Origin: Pirellulales bacterium
GTDB taxonomy: Bacteria; Planctomycetota; Planctomycetia; Pirellulales; JACPPG01
Direction of reading: 5' to 3'
NCBI GenBank assembly: GCA_036499395.1
Contig: DASYDW010000081.1
Location: forward strand, 1 to 32,270
Length of the DNA stretch: 32,270 nt
Below the pieces are notes generated by a model that was not told where the DNA came from, did not search any database, and was given only the letters and a program-made list of their open reading frames with translations. Position numbers and translations under genes: made by a program. Positions 31,470 through 32,270 of the stretch are shown here, in pieces. The number at the start of each line of letters is the position of its first letter. Position 1 is the stretch's first letter.

Positions 31470-31775
31470 TTGTTTTGCGGAGTCGCACTGCCACTATCCA
31501 GGTTCCGTAGTCACGTGACTTTTGCAGCCCTCCAAAAAGGGGGATTGTTTCTTCATGGGTCAGGCGGCAACAAACCTGAACTCCCACGGGGCGTCGAACA
31601 ACCGTCAAATTCCTCGGGAAATGACGCGATTTCGAGGACGCGCGACGCGAAATCCGACGCAGCTGGTGGCGGGATCGCTCTGGATGCGAGTTTGCGGCAA
31701 GTGATCGCAGCGTGGGGCACGCTGCCGCAATCCTTCCGGCGGGCGATTCTGGCGATCATTGAAGTCGGTTCATGA
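31470..31775 (+). pseudogene. Possible C-terminal remnant or small ORF ending in a Leu/Ala helix
   Basis: An open frame of 101 codons with no clear ribosome site. Its first third has shadow-like composition. The last 70 residues look protein-like: a polar linker (RTRDAKSDAAGGG) followed by LDASLRQVIAAWGTLPQSFR and AILAIIEVGS. That ending (L-x-x-V-I-x-A-W-x-x-L-P-x-x-x-R-x-A-I) recalls a C-terminal helix pair on some planctomycete integrase-like or hypothetical proteins, but this is from memory. Its position between a tRNA att-like scar and a transposase start fits a decayed gene 3' end. It converges on the gene at 31787 with an 11-nt gap. Confidence 0.35.
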
Positions 31776-31786
31776 TGCTTGGCACA

Positions 31787-32071
31787 TCAGTCGACTGGTG
31801 CGTCAGTTTGGCGTTCGCGGTCTGCATCCTGTTTGAGTCGCTCGACCAATTTCGGTGAGAGTAGCTGTTCGCCAGAATAGGGATGAAACCAGATCCTAAT
31901 GTCCGGATCTGAGGGGTTACACAGGAATTTGGTATCGTTCTCGTCTCGCCAGACCCAGCCCACTTGCTCCAGCTCTTTTTTTGCCTGCTCCGCCGCCTGG
32001 AGCTTTGAATCGAGGTCGCTATCCTCGTCGGATTCATTGTCTCGGTTGCCGTCGAGTTCGCCCTGAGTCAT
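31787..32071 (-). CDS. Small acidic protein of unknown function
   Basis: 94 residues from ATG 32071; only a weak AGG precedes the start. The N-terminus is very acidic (DGNRDNESDEDSDLDS), followed by a short helix (KLQAAEQAKKELEQVG) and a compact globular part: WVWRDENDTKFLCNPSDPDI and IWFHPYSGEQLLSPKLVERL, ending in a basic-acidic tail. The aromatic-rich middle (WVW, IWFHPY) argues for a real folded protein and not a chance frame. No family is recognised. It lies next to a transposase start and may be a cargo or accessory gene. Confidence 0.58.
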   Translation of the reverse strand: MTQGELDGNRDNESDEDSDLDSKLQAAEQAKKELEQVGWVWRDENDTKFLCNPSDPDIRIWFHPYSGEQLLSPKLVERLKQDADRERQTDAPVD

Positions 32072-32171
32072 TCTGCGCCTGTCTAAGCTAGCGAAGAGAA
32101 TGAAACTTCGATATCTACCTTGGGAATGCCGGAGATATAACCGAAAGTTGTGGATGAGTTGAGTTGAAAAA

Positions 32172-32233
32172 GGCGGCGTACTTGGGTTTGAATTTGGTTG
32201 ATTACGGACCCAATTCCCCAGGAGTACGCCACC
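32172..32233 (+). promoter_or_regulatory. Structured leader hiding the ribosome site of the following gene
   Basis: Left arm GGCGGCGTACT (32172-32182) pairs with AGTACGCCACC (32223-32233) at 10 of 11 positions. Inside the loop TTGGGT (32182-32187) pairs with ACCCAA (32208-32213). The Shine-Dalgarno GGAG (32221-32224) is partly inside the outer stem, whose right arm ends directly at the ATG. When the transcript begins upstream this fold should block translation, as known for several insertion sequences that guard against readthrough. Confidence 0.55.
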
Positions 32234-32270
32234 ATGCCCGAGAGTATCAATTCGACGTTGTCCTTGCCAG
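32234..32270 (+). CDS. Start of a probable transposase, cut by the window edge
   Basis: Only 12 complete codons are visible (MPESINSTLSLP). GGAG lies 9 nt ahead of the ATG. The structured leader and the position beside mobile-element scars suggest an insertion-sequence transposase, possibly IS1380-like from the style of the N-terminus, but 12 residues cannot settle this. The gene could also be an unrelated protein. Confidence 0.4.
   Translation, partial: MPESINSTLSLP

Noticed and set aside
1..32270. CRISPR array or toxin-antitoxin pair.
   Set aside because: No regularly spaced identical repeats were seen, and no adjacent small gene pair has toxin or antitoxin motifs.

Overview
The window looks like a chromosomal piece of a planctomycete, most likely a Pirellulales-type organism. 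The clues are a giant secreted protein with the planctomycete LEPxxLL-type leader and a dockerin pair, an Lpg1974/BBP7-like outer-membrane barrel, an ECF sigma factor overlapping a transmembrane Ser/Thr kinase, a CotH/VTC/DUF4956 set, GC-rich coding sequence and several IS fragments. No rRNA, intact tRNA or CRISPR array was seen.

Layout. (1) 1-181: the 3' end of an IS5-like transposase and a strong terminator. (2) 138-4688, minus strand: a two-gene RND efflux operon, membrane-fusion protein then HAE1-type pump, with no outer-membrane channel gene. (3) 5257-5415: a short orphan gene remnant in a gene-poor stretch. (4) 5524-11613, minus: a 2029-residue secreted dockerin/PPC/FG-GAP protein. (5) 12031-13464, minus: an outer-membrane barrel whose start codon lies 4 nt from an 11-base G tract. 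(6) 13813-20553, plus: a five-gene block of ECF sigma factor, membrane Ser/Thr kinase, VTC-type polyphosphate polymerase, DUF4956 membrane protein and secreted CotH-family kinase. The first four overlap by a few bases and the fifth follows after 88 nt. (7) 20645-27004, minus: an ArsR regulator, DabA, a DabB-type NuoL-like subunit and a second NuoM-like subunit, i.e. a DAB inorganic-carbon uptake locus with one extra membrane subunit. (8) 27273-31393: a tandem universal stress protein, a helical secreted protein, a small zinc ribbon and a double-anchored membrane protein with 15-residue beta-type repeats. (9) 29984-30049 and 31470-32270: scars of mobile DNA, namely the 3' half of a tRNA-Gly(CCC), a degenerate direct repeat shared with position 20678, a possible gene remnant, and the start of a probable transposase with a structured leader at the right edge.

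The most interesting unit is the 13.8-20.5 kb block. It appears to couple transcription (ECF sigma), transmembrane Ser/Thr phosphorylation, polyphosphate synthesis and an exported CotH kinase. The outer domain of the membrane kinase and the N-terminal part of the CotH protein share a module (LTxxQ helices ending in LSxQQxxxWxxLxGxxF), which suggests that both read or bind the same kind of signal. The second theme is the DAB operon, with an ATATTC-N8-GAATAT palindrome upstream of its ArsR gene and a divergent second antiporter-like subunit.

Protein family calls come from reading motifs by eye, with no database search. Start sites are chosen from Shine-Dalgarno-like sequence, overlap with neighbours and family length.
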